Program-made: the position numbers and the translations under genes
Shown here: positions 1-7,119 of the stretch, piece by piece
How positions within the stretch are numbered: the first letter of the stretch is position 1
Layout: each line of letters begins with the position of its first letter
The notes under the pieces: model-generated
Told to the model about the DNA's origin: nothing
What the model saw: the letters and a program-made list of their open reading frames with translations, nothing else
Databases searched by the model: none
Assembly: GCA_030669445.1 (NCBI GenBank)
Contig: DAOVDP010000001.1
Span: forward strand, 1-22,366
DNA: 22,366 nt
From: Candidatus Latescibacterota bacterium
GTDB lineage: Bacteria > Latescibacterota > MVCY01
Direction: 5' to 3'

Positions 1-1310
1 CTCCCAGGGGTCTCTATCTTTATTCCGTCAAATCCGCTTGACCTCTGGGAGTTGAACTCGGCTCGCACATCATAGGTGAAAGTGGCCTCTACGCCTGTGG
101 GGGTAGTGGCTACGCCTCTGGGCGGATTCGGTTGGTCCAACAGGGCCACTTCACCTACGCACCGGGCAGCCAAGGCTGGGGAATGCTCAACCGAGAGGCT
201 GTTGACCCTGATAACTTCCGTGGAGGAGCCGGTAAACAAGATCCTGAACTGGAAATAGCGGCGAGGACCGGGAAGGAAGTCCAAAGGAACTACGGAAGTC
301 CCAGTAGCATCGATCCGGAGAGGTTCAGACCAAATGCTCCAATGCTCTGAATCATATCTAATGGGTCCTCTTCTAATAATGGCAGCCCCTGGAGCCTTTT
401 CTGGGAGTAACTTATCGTACTCGTCTTGGGATATTTCCTGTTCATCTCGTGTCTCTACATCTACGCTGTAGTACACCAAGGGGGTGTCATCCGTTCCATT
501 TCTCACCTGTAACACGGCGGAGACCTCACTCCCTTGGCGCGTCTCCTCCCCCCACTTCTCCGCCCTTAAGGTCAAATTCCCCAAGTTAACTGGGTTTTGA
601 AACTCTATGAACTTGGAGAGATAGCTTGCCCGGGGCACAAAACCCTGTCCGTAGACCTCAAGCTCAGCGATCTCGAAAGGGTTTGGGACCAGCATTCTCA
701 GCTTGATGAATCGGACCAGTTGCAGGGAAAATCCGATATCCACCACCGGTTCCGGGGTAATTTCTAACCGCTTTAGGACTTCATACTCGGGTCTGCCCTC
801 CTTGCTGAAGTGCCGCCCATCGTTAATCGAGAGTTCGAAACCCCTTACAAAATCTTCCCTTCCATCTGGGCTGGGATAGAATACAATCCGGTTAGCCCAA
901 TACGAAGCCCCCAGGTCAAAGTAGAAGATCCTTCCAATCTGGGTGACCCCAAACTTCTTAAAGGTCTCTCCAGTGGAGGTGGTGCTGTCTCCGTCCACTA
1001 TAGCAGCGTTAGAGAAGCTTTCGGCCGTGTTGTTCCACACTCGTGGCGTTCCTTCGGCTGTAAAATCCGCGGGAGGGTCACTCCTTAGGTCTTCCCACGG
1101 TTTGACCGCTTGGATGATATTCTCATCAGGCAAAAATCCATACGGTTGTATCGCCTTCGGGGTCTCGAAGTCGATGGCTGCCGAGACCTCACTCTGAGAC
1201 TCCCAGGGCAATCCCCCTTCACCAACGGCCCAGGTGTTCACTCCAGCCCGGGCCGCTCCTGCGGATGTTAGAACAACTGTTGTGATCAGGACAATGAGTC
1301 GAAGGGACAT
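1..1310 (-). CDS. Discoidin-like exported protein, C-terminus beyond window edge
   Basis: An open minus-strand frame runs from ATG at 1310 to the left edge with no stop, so at least 436 residues are seen and the C-terminus is missing. Residues 1-22 form a Sec signal peptide with likely cleavage after ARA. Residues about 95-222 look like an F5/8 type C (discoidin) beta-sandwich: an AAIVDGDSTTS segment, then FYFDLGASYWANRIVFYP, then a C-terminal strand ending in AELEVYG. The rest is beta-rich with no motif I recognise. The start follows the lipoprotein stop by 3 bp, and the AAGGTAG ribosome site lies inside the end of that gene, so the two are probably translationally coupled. Such domains bind glycans or cell surfaces; the ligand here is unknown. 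The frame and signal peptide are seen directly; the fold is a family inference. Confidence 0.8.
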   Translation of the reverse strand, partial: MSLRLIVLITTVVLTSAGAARAGVNTWAVGEGGLPWESQSEVSAAIDFETPKAIQPYGFLPDENIIQAVKPWEDLRSDPPADFTAEGTPRVWNNTAESFSNAAIVDGDSTTSTGETFKKFGVTQIGRIFYFDLGASYWANRIVFYPSPDGREDFVRGFELSINDGRHFSKEGRPEYEVLKRLEITPEPVVDIGFSLQLVRFIKLRMLVPNPFEIAELEVYGQGFVPRASYLSKFIEFQNPVNLGNLTLRAEKWGEETRQGSEVSAVLQVRNGTDDTPLVYYSVDVETRDEQEISQDEYDKLLPEKAPGAAIIRRGPIRYDSEHWSIWSEPLRIDATGTSVVPLDFLPGPRRYFQFRILFTGSSTEVIRVNSLSVEHSPALAARCVGEVALLDQPNPPRGVATTPTGVEATFTYDVRAEFNSQRSSGFDGIKIETPG

Positions 1311-1313
1311 TAG

Positions 1314-2042
1314 CTACCTTATCTTGGCCAATGACGGGGGGGGACGGTACCCCCTATATACGTCTCTCTGGAAATGAAAAGCAAGCTCGGTCGTTTCGAT
1401 GGGCTCATCCCGATAATCAAACCTCAAGGTTATCTCTTTCAGAGTGACCGAAAACCTCTTTACATCGGGGTCAAGTTTTGGGAAGACAATATAGCCTTCA
1501 TCTTCTTGGCCGCTAAACATGATGTCAGATCTGTACAATGTTTTTTTCAACACGTCCTTTCTTTCCTGGTACCGGACGTGGAGATTTCCGGCCTGGCTCA
1601 TGGCGTGCGCCCGGTAATATTCTGACAGTTCCAGCAGACTCAGGGACTTATACAGACGTCCGCTCTCCGAGGTAAGCTCTGCTTTGTATGGGTCCACCTG
1701 CATCTTCGGGTACAAATAATTCTTTACCCTCAACAGAAACACTGTAAACCTCTGCGGGGTCCAATCATCTCCCATTGGCTTCCAATTTCCATAGGTGTAA
1801 GGATTTGTTGACATAGCACCAGCCGTTGACTGGGCAGCAAACCTCCTGTTTAATTCATCATCTGATACAGGCCTGAGATTTATCTCCAGCCTTTCGTAGA
1901 TATAGGAGACAGAGCCATCGTCTCTTACGATCTTATTCGGCCCTTGCTGATCCTCTGGCATTGGCTGTATAGGACCTGCAAAGTAACGCCCGCAGCCGAT
2001 GAAAAAAAGAAATAAGGCCAATAAGTACCAAGATCTGTGCAT
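1314..2042 (-). CDS. Predicted outer-membrane lipoprotein, unknown function
   Basis: A 242-residue protein. The N-terminus is a short hydrophobic signal ending in FFIGC, a lipobox with the lipidated cysteine at residue 17. The +2 residue is Gly, not Asp, which by the usual rule favours the outer membrane. The mature part is polar and rich in Tyr and Arg, with a helical middle (LYKSLSLLELSEYYRAHAM) and beta-like segments near the end. I recognise no named domain. A strong AAGGAGAT site lies about 8 bp before the ATG at 2042. The gene is immediately upstream of the discoidin-like gene (3 bp gap), so the pair probably forms one surface assembly. The window shows neither the partner's end nor any further genes of this operon. 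Confidence 0.75.
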   Translation of the reverse strand: MHRSWYLLALFLFFIGCGRYFAGPIQPMPEDQQGPNKIVRDDGSVSYIYERLEINLRPVSDDELNRRFAAQSTAGAMSTNPYTYGNWKPMGDDWTPQRFTVFLLRVKNYLYPKMQVDPYKAELTSESGRLYKSLSLLELSEYYRAHAMSQAGNLHVRYQERKDVLKKTLYRSDIMFSGQEDEGYIVFPKLDPDVKRFSVTLKEITLRFDYRDEPIETTELAFHFQRDVYRGYRPPPSLAKIR

Positions 2043-2115
2043 ATAGCAATCTCCTTACTGATCTGAATTTGGAGAATGTCCTGGGGAATGTGAAAGTTCT
2101 CAGCTAAAAGGTAAA

Positions 2116-2235
2116 CTCAGTAGGCCGCGACCAGTGCTCGCCCACCCGTCCGTTCGGCTGAGGTCACGGCGAAGCCTCGGGTGGGCACAGACGGCCCGGG
2201 GACGGGCCTTAGAGCTTCTATTGCGGAGTACTGAG
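2116..2235. repeat. GC-rich palindromic element with 7-bp inverted ends
   Basis: A GC-rich block in an otherwise A/T-leaning 359-bp intergenic region. It is bounded by CTCAGTA (2116-2122) and its exact reverse complement TACTGAG (2229-2235). Inside are a 9-bp perfect stem (GCCCACCCG at 2140-2148 with CGGGTGGGC at 2178-2186) and a 6-bp stem with a GGGA loop (2193-2208). This looks like a MITE- or REP-type intergenic element. I saw no second copy in the window. Confidence 0.55.
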
Positions 2236-2325
2236 ATTTTTATCGAAAAAGGAAGAAGGTATAAAATAATAATTTGCAGCGGTTGTGTACATCTGCAATC
2301 AGAACTTGACAATGCTAATAATGAG

Positions 2326-2367
2326 AAGGGGAGGGGAGAATGAAGAATCCTTTTCACCCCTCCCCTT
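2326..2367 (-). terminator. Strong hairpin downstream of the CBM9-like gene
   Basis: AAGGGGAGGGG (2326-2336) pairs perfectly with CCCCTCCCCTT (2357-2367) across a 20-nt loop, 35 bp after the CBM9-like stop. On the minus strand the hairpin is followed only by TCTCATTATT, a weak U-tract, so it may be a poor intrinsic terminator or a 3'-end stabiliser. On the plus strand it is followed by TTTT. Confidence 0.5.
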
Positions 2368-2401
2368 TTGGGGTTAGCTAACAACCCAACCCAATCGCAT
2401 A

Positions 2402-3283
2402 TTAGCGGAACAGAGTCTTGATCGCTCCCCAAGACTCAGGTTCCACAGCGGTTGGGGCTCCCAGCATCTCAAACTCAGTGCAGAGAGTCGGATCGTGGCA
2501 TCCCAGCTCAGCGGGTCCATGGGTTGAGACCTGATGGGTCCGGCCGGCGTCATCGGCGTCATTGACGGTAACGCCCATCCCGATGATCTGCCCCTCTGCG
2601 AAGACATGGGGCGTGCTGGCGGCATACCCATCTCGTGACAACCAATCAAAGCAGGTCATCTTAACCTCATAACTGACTGTCACATTAGTGGACAGATGTC
2701 CGGCACCCTCGGGCAGGACCTTAGCGACTGCCTCCATATACTCCGGCGCCTCGCACCACCGCATGGCGGGGTCCTGCATGTACTGTATACTACCGACCTG
2801 AGGATAACCGCCGGGTGTCATAACGTCGAAGACAAACTGCTGCATATCCTCCCGGAAACCTTCACCAGTGCCGCCTCCCGTGTAGGATTCGCTGTGGTCG
2901 GCATCTATGATGATCTCAAACCGATCATCCTTCCAACCATTGTTAATCGAGGTTTCATCGACGTTTAACATGTCATCGGTGACCTTGGCAAATACGTACA
3001 ACTTCTCAGGCGACCAGGCCGCCTTGACGGCGACGTCTAAGTCGTCCTTCTCCGGGTTCACACCGGTTAGGGTGCAAAGCATGTCATCTATTGTAATGAC
3101 GTACTCTGCAGGAAACCACGCCCAGTCGGCATCATCGCCATCGACGGTTATCGTGGCACCCGCCGGGAGCCCGACACAGGGATACGGCCCCAGGCCCCAG
3201 GCACCTTCGGAGTAGGCGAAACTGATCCCACTCCAGGCAAGAATCGCAATAGCTACTGCAACTACGATAGTTAGCTTTCTCAT
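2402..3283 (-). CDS. Exported CBM9-like (carbohydrate-binding) protein
   Basis: A 293-residue secreted protein. The start is placed at 3283, not further upstream, because AAAGGAGGTG lies just before that ATG and the protein then opens with a classic signal peptide (MRKLTIVVAVAIAILAWSG, cleavage near SFA). Residues about 40-190 resemble the CBM9-like/DOMON-like beta-sandwich: ATITVDGDDADWAWFP, later KLYVFAKVTDDML and DRFEIIIDAD, the usual order of strands. Several Cys pairs suggest disulfides. The last 11 residues, ESWGAIKTLFR, are set off from the domain by a short A/P-rich linker and look like a sorting or anchoring tail. No catalytic residues are visible, so binding is the likely role; the sugar is unknown. 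The LacI-family regulator lies upstream on the same strand but is separated by its own terminator. Confidence 0.75.
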   Translation of the reverse strand: MRKLTIVVAVAIAILAWSGISFAYSEGAWGLGPYPCVGLPAGATITVDGDDADWAWFPAEYVITIDDMLCTLTGVNPEKDDLDVAVKAAWSPEKLYVFAKVTDDMLNVDETSINNGWKDDRFEIIIDADHSESYTGGGTGEGFREDMQQFVFDVMTPGGYPQVGSIQYMQDPAMRWCEAPEYMEAVAKVLPEGAGHLSTNVTVSYEVKMTCFDWLSRDGYAASTPHVFAEGQIIGMGVTVNDADDAGRTHQVSTHGPAELGCHDPTLCTEFEMLGAPTAVEPESWGAIKTLFR

Positions 3284-3394
3284 TTTTTCACCTCCTTTCC
3301 TGTTAAAGTGGTAGTGTTTTGATTGCGACTTCAAGAATGTACCTATTTAGCATCACCTCCTCTCTTCGGTGAAAATATGTTGCTTTTCAACCTG

Positions 3395-3504
3395 GATTCT
3401 TTCGTAAAAAGTCTAAAATCTATCGCAGAGACGCAAAGAGAAAATGAGAGACATATTCAACTGATTATCTAAAGAATATCTTTTTTTTGCGTCTTTGCGT
3501 TGAA
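3395..3504 (+). repeat. Dispersed repeat family A, copy 1 (one terminus missing)
   Basis: It starts with a GATTCTTTCGTAAAAAGTC terminus, continues through CTAAAATCTATCGCAGAGACGC, and ends in an inverted arm TGCGTCTTTGCGTTGA. Aligned against the reverse complement of 17837-18011, similarity runs almost end to end, including the central GAGACAT and GATTAT stretches. The distal CTTTTTACGAA terminus is absent here. It lies about 110 bp upstream of the CBM9-like start. Confidence 0.7.
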
Positions 3505-3527
3505 ATGAATGAGGTTTTGAACGCAGC

Positions 3528-3623
3528 TTCAATTAGTTGGGGGAGGCCGGCACCTTGCGGTGCCGGCCGGCGAAATCAAGGAGGTGATGTCCTTTATTGT
3601 TTTCGCCTACCCCACCAATTGAA
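3528..3623. other. Three-way-junction palindromic element
   Basis: The 96-bp sequence folds with almost no unpaired bases at the junction. The outer stem pairs 3528-3544 with 3608-3623 (TTCAATT/AATTGAA, then GGGG/CCCC). Arm 1 is 3545-3568, a perfect 10-bp stem with a TTGC loop. Arm 2 is 3569-3607, closed by GGCGAAA/TTTCGCC with an inner AAGGA/TCCTT stem that would sequester an AGGAGGTG motif on the plus strand. It could be a mobile palindromic element or a structured RNA; no homolog is recognised. Confidence 0.5.
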
Positions 3624-3637
3624 ATTCTTTTTAATGC

Positions 3638-3662
3638 AAAAGCGAGGTAATCTACCCCTCGC
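3638..3662 (-). terminator. Rho-independent terminator of the lacI-type gene
   Basis: Read on the minus strand, GCGAGGGGTA pairs with TACCTCGC (one bulged G) around a short GAT loop and is followed directly by TTTT. It begins 12 bp after the regulator stop codon at 3674. Confidence 0.8.
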
Positions 3663-3673
3663 CTTGCCTTATC

Positions 3674-4714
3674 TTAAGGACCAGCGCCGCAGGATTTCCG
3701 GATGATCAATTTCGGCTCTAAAATAACAAAGGAACGCTCTTCCTTAAGCGTTCCCTCTATGGCATCGATTAACATATTCGCAGCTATCTTCCCCATCTCC
3801 AACATCGGTTGTTCCACTGTGGTCAGGGGAGGGCTATAGTAGGCCGCCGCAGCGATATTATCGAATCCCACCACCGCCAGATCCTGGGGTATAGTGAGTC
3901 CTTTTTCGACAGCCGCTCTTATCGCTCCCAGGGCATATTGGTCGTTGAAGGTGCACAAAGCCGTAGGAGGATCCCTCTCCAAGAATCGCATCATTGCGGA
4001 ATACCCGGAACCGGGGTCTGACCTGAGTTGAGTTTCCTGTTCGACCCACCTTTTATCATACTGTACACCGTATTCCTCCAGAGCTCGCTTATATCCTTTC
4101 CACCTCTTAGCAGATGCAGGGATCTCGTCGGGTCCCAGGATAAGGCCGATTCGCCTGTGTCCCAATTTAATCAGATGCTCCGTGGCCAGGAAAGCTCCCT
4201 TTACGTTATCTACATCCACGTAAGGAATACGAAGTGCCTCGACTTTGTTCCCGATGAAAACCACAGGTATATTATCCTCAGCCAGTTGATGGAGAATTCC
4301 TTCCTCCAGCCGGAATACAGTCCCAGCAAATAGAATCCCCGCCGCCCGGTTGGCCCTATGCACTTCTACACACGCTTTCTCTTCCCCGAAGTTATTCTCT
4401 AATGAGGAAATTAAAGGATAATATCCCCTTGCGATACTTGCTTGTTCTATACCACTGATGATCGCCCCAAAATACGGATTTCTCATTTCAGCTACAACCA
4501 CACCGAAACTCCGGCTTTTCTTGGTTCTCAGGGACTGGGCAAAGGGATTTGGTTTGTAACCTACTCTCTTCGCGACAGTTAGAACCAGATCCCGAGTCTT
4601 AGGGCTTATTCTTATCTCCGAGGCCTTATCGTTGATCACCTTGGATGCCGTGGTAACGGAGACGTGCGCTTGTTCAGCTATATCCTGTAAAGTTATTGAC
4701 ATACTCTTTCTCAT
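3674..4714 (-). CDS. LacI-family transcriptional regulator
   Basis: About 346 residues, the usual LacI/GalR length. The N-terminal helix-turn-helix is clear (SITLQDIAEQAHVSVTTASK, then KRVGYKPNPFAQSLRTKKS with the hinge helix), followed by a periplasmic-binding-protein-like sensor core (SFGVVVAEMRNPYF, GHRRIGLILGP, LAVVGFDNI, TTVEQP). The effector is probably a sugar, but which one cannot be read from the sequence. Three starts are possible: GTG 4720, ATG 4714 and ATG 4702. AAGGTGAG just upstream fits 4714 loosely, while MSITLQDIA at 4702 is the typical family opening. A sigma-70-type promoter and a perfect palindrome lie between this gene and the divergent membrane-protein operon, so self-repression is likely. 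Possible targets nearby are the CBM9-like and ThuA-like genes, but neither shows the same palindrome. Confidence 0.93.
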   Translation of the reverse strand: MRKSMSITLQDIAEQAHVSVTTASKVINDKASEIRISPKTRDLVLTVAKRVGYKPNPFAQSLRTKKSRSFGVVVAEMRNPYFGAIISGIEQASIARGYYPLISSLENNFGEEKACVEVHRANRAAGILFAGTVFRLEEGILHQLAEDNIPVVFIGNKVEALRIPYVDVDNVKGAFLATEHLIKLGHRRIGLILGPDEIPASAKRWKGYKRALEEYGVQYDKRWVEQETQLRSDPGSGYSAMMRFLERDPPTALCTFNDQYALGAIRAAVEKGLTIPQDLAVVGFDNIAAAAYYSPPLTTVEQPMLEMGKIAANMLIDAIEGTLKEERSFVILEPKLIIRKSCGAGP

Positions 4715-4745
4715 TCTCACCTTCTGGTAATTCTGCTAAAAGGTA

Positions 4746-4760
4746 AAACGTTTAACGTTT
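4746..4760. promoter_or_regulatory. LacI-type operator palindrome
   Basis: AAACGTTTAACGTTT is a perfect 7-bp inverted repeat around one central base. It has the AAnCG...CGnTT character of LacI-family operators. It lies 32-46 bp upstream of the regulator's start and about 45-60 bp downstream of its predicted transcription start, a position suited to autoregulation by roadblock. Confidence 0.65.
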
Positions 4761-4811
4761 GAGCAAACAGGTAAATAAAAAGCCCCTCCTTGTCCAGGCC
4801 ACTTTTTTACA

Positions 4812-4840
4812 AAGATAAAGAGAAATGGGCAGCTTGTCAA
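4812..4840 (-). promoter_or_regulatory. Sigma-70-type promoter of the lacI-type gene
   Basis: On the minus strand TTGACA (4840-4835) is followed after exactly 17 bp by TATCTT (4817-4812). Transcription would start near 4805 and give a leader of roughly 90 nt carrying the operator. Confidence 0.7.
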
Positions 4841-4962
4841 GTATTTTTTATTTTTTTTTCTGAATGCCCCCCCAAACTGGAGTGGAGAAATGGCCCAATA
4901 GCGCTATAGATTTTAAACTTGTATAGTCGAAACTTTTTTACTGCGCCAACCTTATCAGCTTT

Positions 4963-5055
4963 GATCCGTCCGCAAAAAGTCTAAAATCCACCACGAAGAC
5001 ACAAAGAACACAGAGAAAAACAAACATACAATTAGTTAATTATTTTAAGATACCC
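4963..5055 (+). repeat. Dispersed repeat family A, copy 2 (truncated)
   Basis: GATCCGTCCGCAAAAAGTC followed by TAAAATCCACCACGAAGACAC aligns with the left part of the copies at 3395 and 17837 (terminus, CTAAAATC, the CGAAGACACAAAGA arm, then AATTAGTTAATTAT). The second arm and distal terminus are missing. It lies just upstream of the promoter of the foreign-looking operon. The rest of the 4761-5253 gap holds the two promoters, a C7 run at 4867 and a perfect ATAGCGCTAT palindrome at 4898-4907. Confidence 0.6.
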
Positions 5056-5073
5056 TCGGTCTGGAAAATCTCC

Positions 5074-5102
5074 TTGACAAAGTCTCGGGATTGTGGTAGA
5101 TT
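5074..5102 (+). promoter_or_regulatory. Sigma-70-type promoter of the DUF6057/propeller operon
   Basis: A consensus TTGACA (5074-5079), a 17-bp spacer and TAGATT (5097-5102). The predicted start near 5109 gives a leader of about 145 nt containing a GGTACAG/CTGTACC hairpin (5189-5210) and a possible 31-codon ORF (5146-5241). Confidence 0.65.
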
Positions 5103-5253
5103 TTAGTTTGCGCGCGGTTTTGTACGACCAAAACAACCCCAAAACATGAAGTTCAGGAGCAACTACGAGAGGCGTAGGGCTAACCGGAGGTACAGGCTCC
5201 AGACTGTACCCGCTCACCAAAATAACCAAAATCAATTGTAAGTCGAGATCATT

Positions 5254-7119
5254 ATGAAATTAAAAGGAATAATCCGTAATCCAAATTGTTATTTTCTATT
5301 TTTCTTTTTATCTTTATATTTTTATTTTCTTTTAGTTTTTGATTCAGCCATATATTATCATTATTATCAACCGATTTTTCTCTTCGATAGAACGTTTTTG
5401 AAAGAGTTTCTCCTATACCCGGGGGGATTAATCGAGTGGATTGCCCTATTCTTTTTCCAGTTTTTTTATCTTAATTGGTTAGGCTCCTTAATAATTTCTG
5501 CTCTTTTTCTAACTATTTTTATAGCTGCTTACAAACTCATTGGGAAAATAGGAAATGTTAAACCTGCCTTAATTCTTGCCTTTCTGCCAGTCAGTTTATT
5601 GTTAGTTTTACAAAACCATTATAATTTTCCATTAATAATTGCAGTTAAGTATTTATTTTCTCTTATCTTTTTGCTTTTATATATAAAAATCGCAAATAAA
5701 TATATGATACTTCTCATTCATCTGTCAGGTGTGATTTACTACATTTTGGGTGGATGGGGGTATCTGTTTTATATTGCACTGTGCATATTATATGAATTGC
5801 TTTTTTCAGAAGATTCAAAAAAATTTATCTATGCTGGATTTAACATGGTAATATGTTTCTTATATCCCTATATTGCGGCACGATATCTATTTGCGATTAC
5901 ACTTACGGAAGCATATATTTATATTGTTCCTTATGAACTCTATTACGAGCCAATTTTATTTAAACCAACATTGTGTTTTTATCTATCTTACCTTTCCCTG
6001 CCGGTGTTGATGGTAACGATTTTCGTTTATTCTAAATATATAAAGACCGAGTTAAAACACAGAACTAAACAATTATCAAGGTGGCAGCATTTATTGATAC
6101 AATCAATTATTATTATCCTTGTGGGGATTTTTGTGCTCGAGTTTTCTTATAAGCAGGAAGAAAAAAGGAAGATTCAGATAGACTATCTTGCTGAACAGGG
6201 CCAATGGAAGGAACTTCTGGCTTTATCCTTTGAAATAGACAAATATGATAGGCAAGTGAATTTTAACGTAAACAGAGCATTATATCATACTGGACAATTA
6301 CTCGATGACTTGTTTAACTATCCGCAATTGCTCGGGACCGATGGTCTATTTATTGATAGAATCCTTGGCAGTCAGATAGCTATTCCAGCTAGCGATATTT
6401 ATTTTGATTTGGGACATATCAATGCATCTCAGGTTTTGGCTTATGAAGGTCAAACAAAATTCAAGTACAATCCGAGAATTCTAAAGCGACTTGTCTTAAC
6501 AAACATTATCAATGGGAAATATATTGTTGCGAAAAAATTTTTAGATCTCCTCAAAAAAAGTATATTGCATAGAAAATGGGTTAAGTACTATGAAAACTGC
6601 CTGTTCAATAAATCTCTAATTGAGTCTGACAATCTAATTCAATCAAAACGTGAACTAAGACCCAAATTTGACTTTCTTATTAACTGCAAGAACCCAAATT
6701 ATGATCTGATTTGGTTGTTAAAGGCAAATGGAAACAATAAAATGGCTTTTGAATATTTAATGGCATACTATTTACTTGAATGCAAAATGGGGGATTTAAT
6801 TCAGCATCTTAGGAAATTTAGAGATTTCGGCTATAGAAAAATTCCCCGTCATATAGAAGAAGCTCTATTATTAATTGAAGCTATGTCCCCACCTGATATT
6901 GATATTAATTTTAACGAATATAGCATTAGTCCACATACAGTTGAAGAATTTAGGCGTTTTAATAAGATTTTGCTTCAGAACTTCAAAAATGATGTGAAAG
7001 CAAAAGCGCTTCTGGAAAAAGAATTCAAAAACACATATTGGTATTATGTGCGTTATATTAATCCAAAGCAAACAAATATCATGTTGAAAGAGAGAAAAAT
7101 AGATGAAAGCTTACTATAA
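5254..7119 (+). CDS. Polytopic membrane protein, DUF6057-like
   Basis: 621 residues. The first about 300 residues are very hydrophobic, with roughly nine or ten membrane segments rich in Phe, Tyr, Leu and Ile, the last being LIQSIIIILVGIFVLEFSY near residue 290. From about 305 to the end the protein is soluble and helical with short repeated helical pairs (LAEQGQWKELLAL, INGKYIVAKKFLDLL, GNNKMAFEYLMAYY), reminiscent of TPR-like repeats. Architecture and sequence style recall the Bacteroidota family DUF6057; that is recollection, not a search result. Base composition is strikingly A/T-rich with long T runs, unlike the flanking genes, and the coding strand is opposite to the neighbours up to 4714, both suggesting transfer. 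No strong ribosome site precedes the ATG. The end overlaps the next gene by 17 bp, so the two are one operon and probably one complex. Confidence 0.8.
   Translation: MKLKGIIRNPNCYFLFFFLSLYFYFLLVFDSAIYYHYYQPIFLFDRTFLKEFLLYPGGLIEWIALFFFQFFYLNWLGSLIISALFLTIFIAAYKLIGKIGNVKPALILAFLPVSLLLVLQNHYNFPLIIAVKYLFSLIFLLLYIKIANKYMILLIHLSGVIYYILGGWGYLFYIALCILYELLFSEDSKKFIYAGFNMVICFLYPYIAARYLFAITLTEAYIYIVPYELYYEPILFKPTLCFYLSYLSLPVLMVTIFVYSKYIKTELKHRTKQLSRWQHLLIQSIIIILVGIFVLEFSYKQEEKRKIQIDYLAEQGQWKELLALSFEIDKYDRQVNFNVNRALYHTGQLLDDLFNYPQLLGTDGLFIDRILGSQIAIPASDIYFDLGHINASQVLAYEGQTKFKYNPRILKRLVLTNIINGKYIVAKKFLDLLKKSILHRKWVKYYENCLFNKSLIESDNLIQSKRELRPKFDFLINCKNPNYDLIWLLKANGNNKMAFEYLMAYYLLECKMGDLIQHLRKFRDFGYRKIPRHIEEALLLIEAMSPPDIDINFNEYSISPHTVEEFRRFNKILLQNFKNDVKAKALLEKEFKNTYWYYVRYINPKQTNIMLKERKIDESLL

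Noticed and set aside
2100..2432. A 110-codon minus-strand ORF in the gap after the CBM9-like gene
   Set aside because: It covers the palindromic repeat and the terminator hairpin; the translation is low-quality (Ser/Leu/Arg-rich) and no ribosome site fits.
3338..3356. ATG with AGGAGGTG just before it, encoding a 16-residue leader peptide upstream of the CBM9-like gene
   Set aside because: The ribosome site is only 2 bp from the ATG, too close for initiation, and the peptide has no pattern.
4898..4907. ATAGCGCTAT as a second LacI operator
   Set aside because: It is a perfect palindrome but lacks the AAACGTT half-site seen at 4746-4760 and is too short to call.
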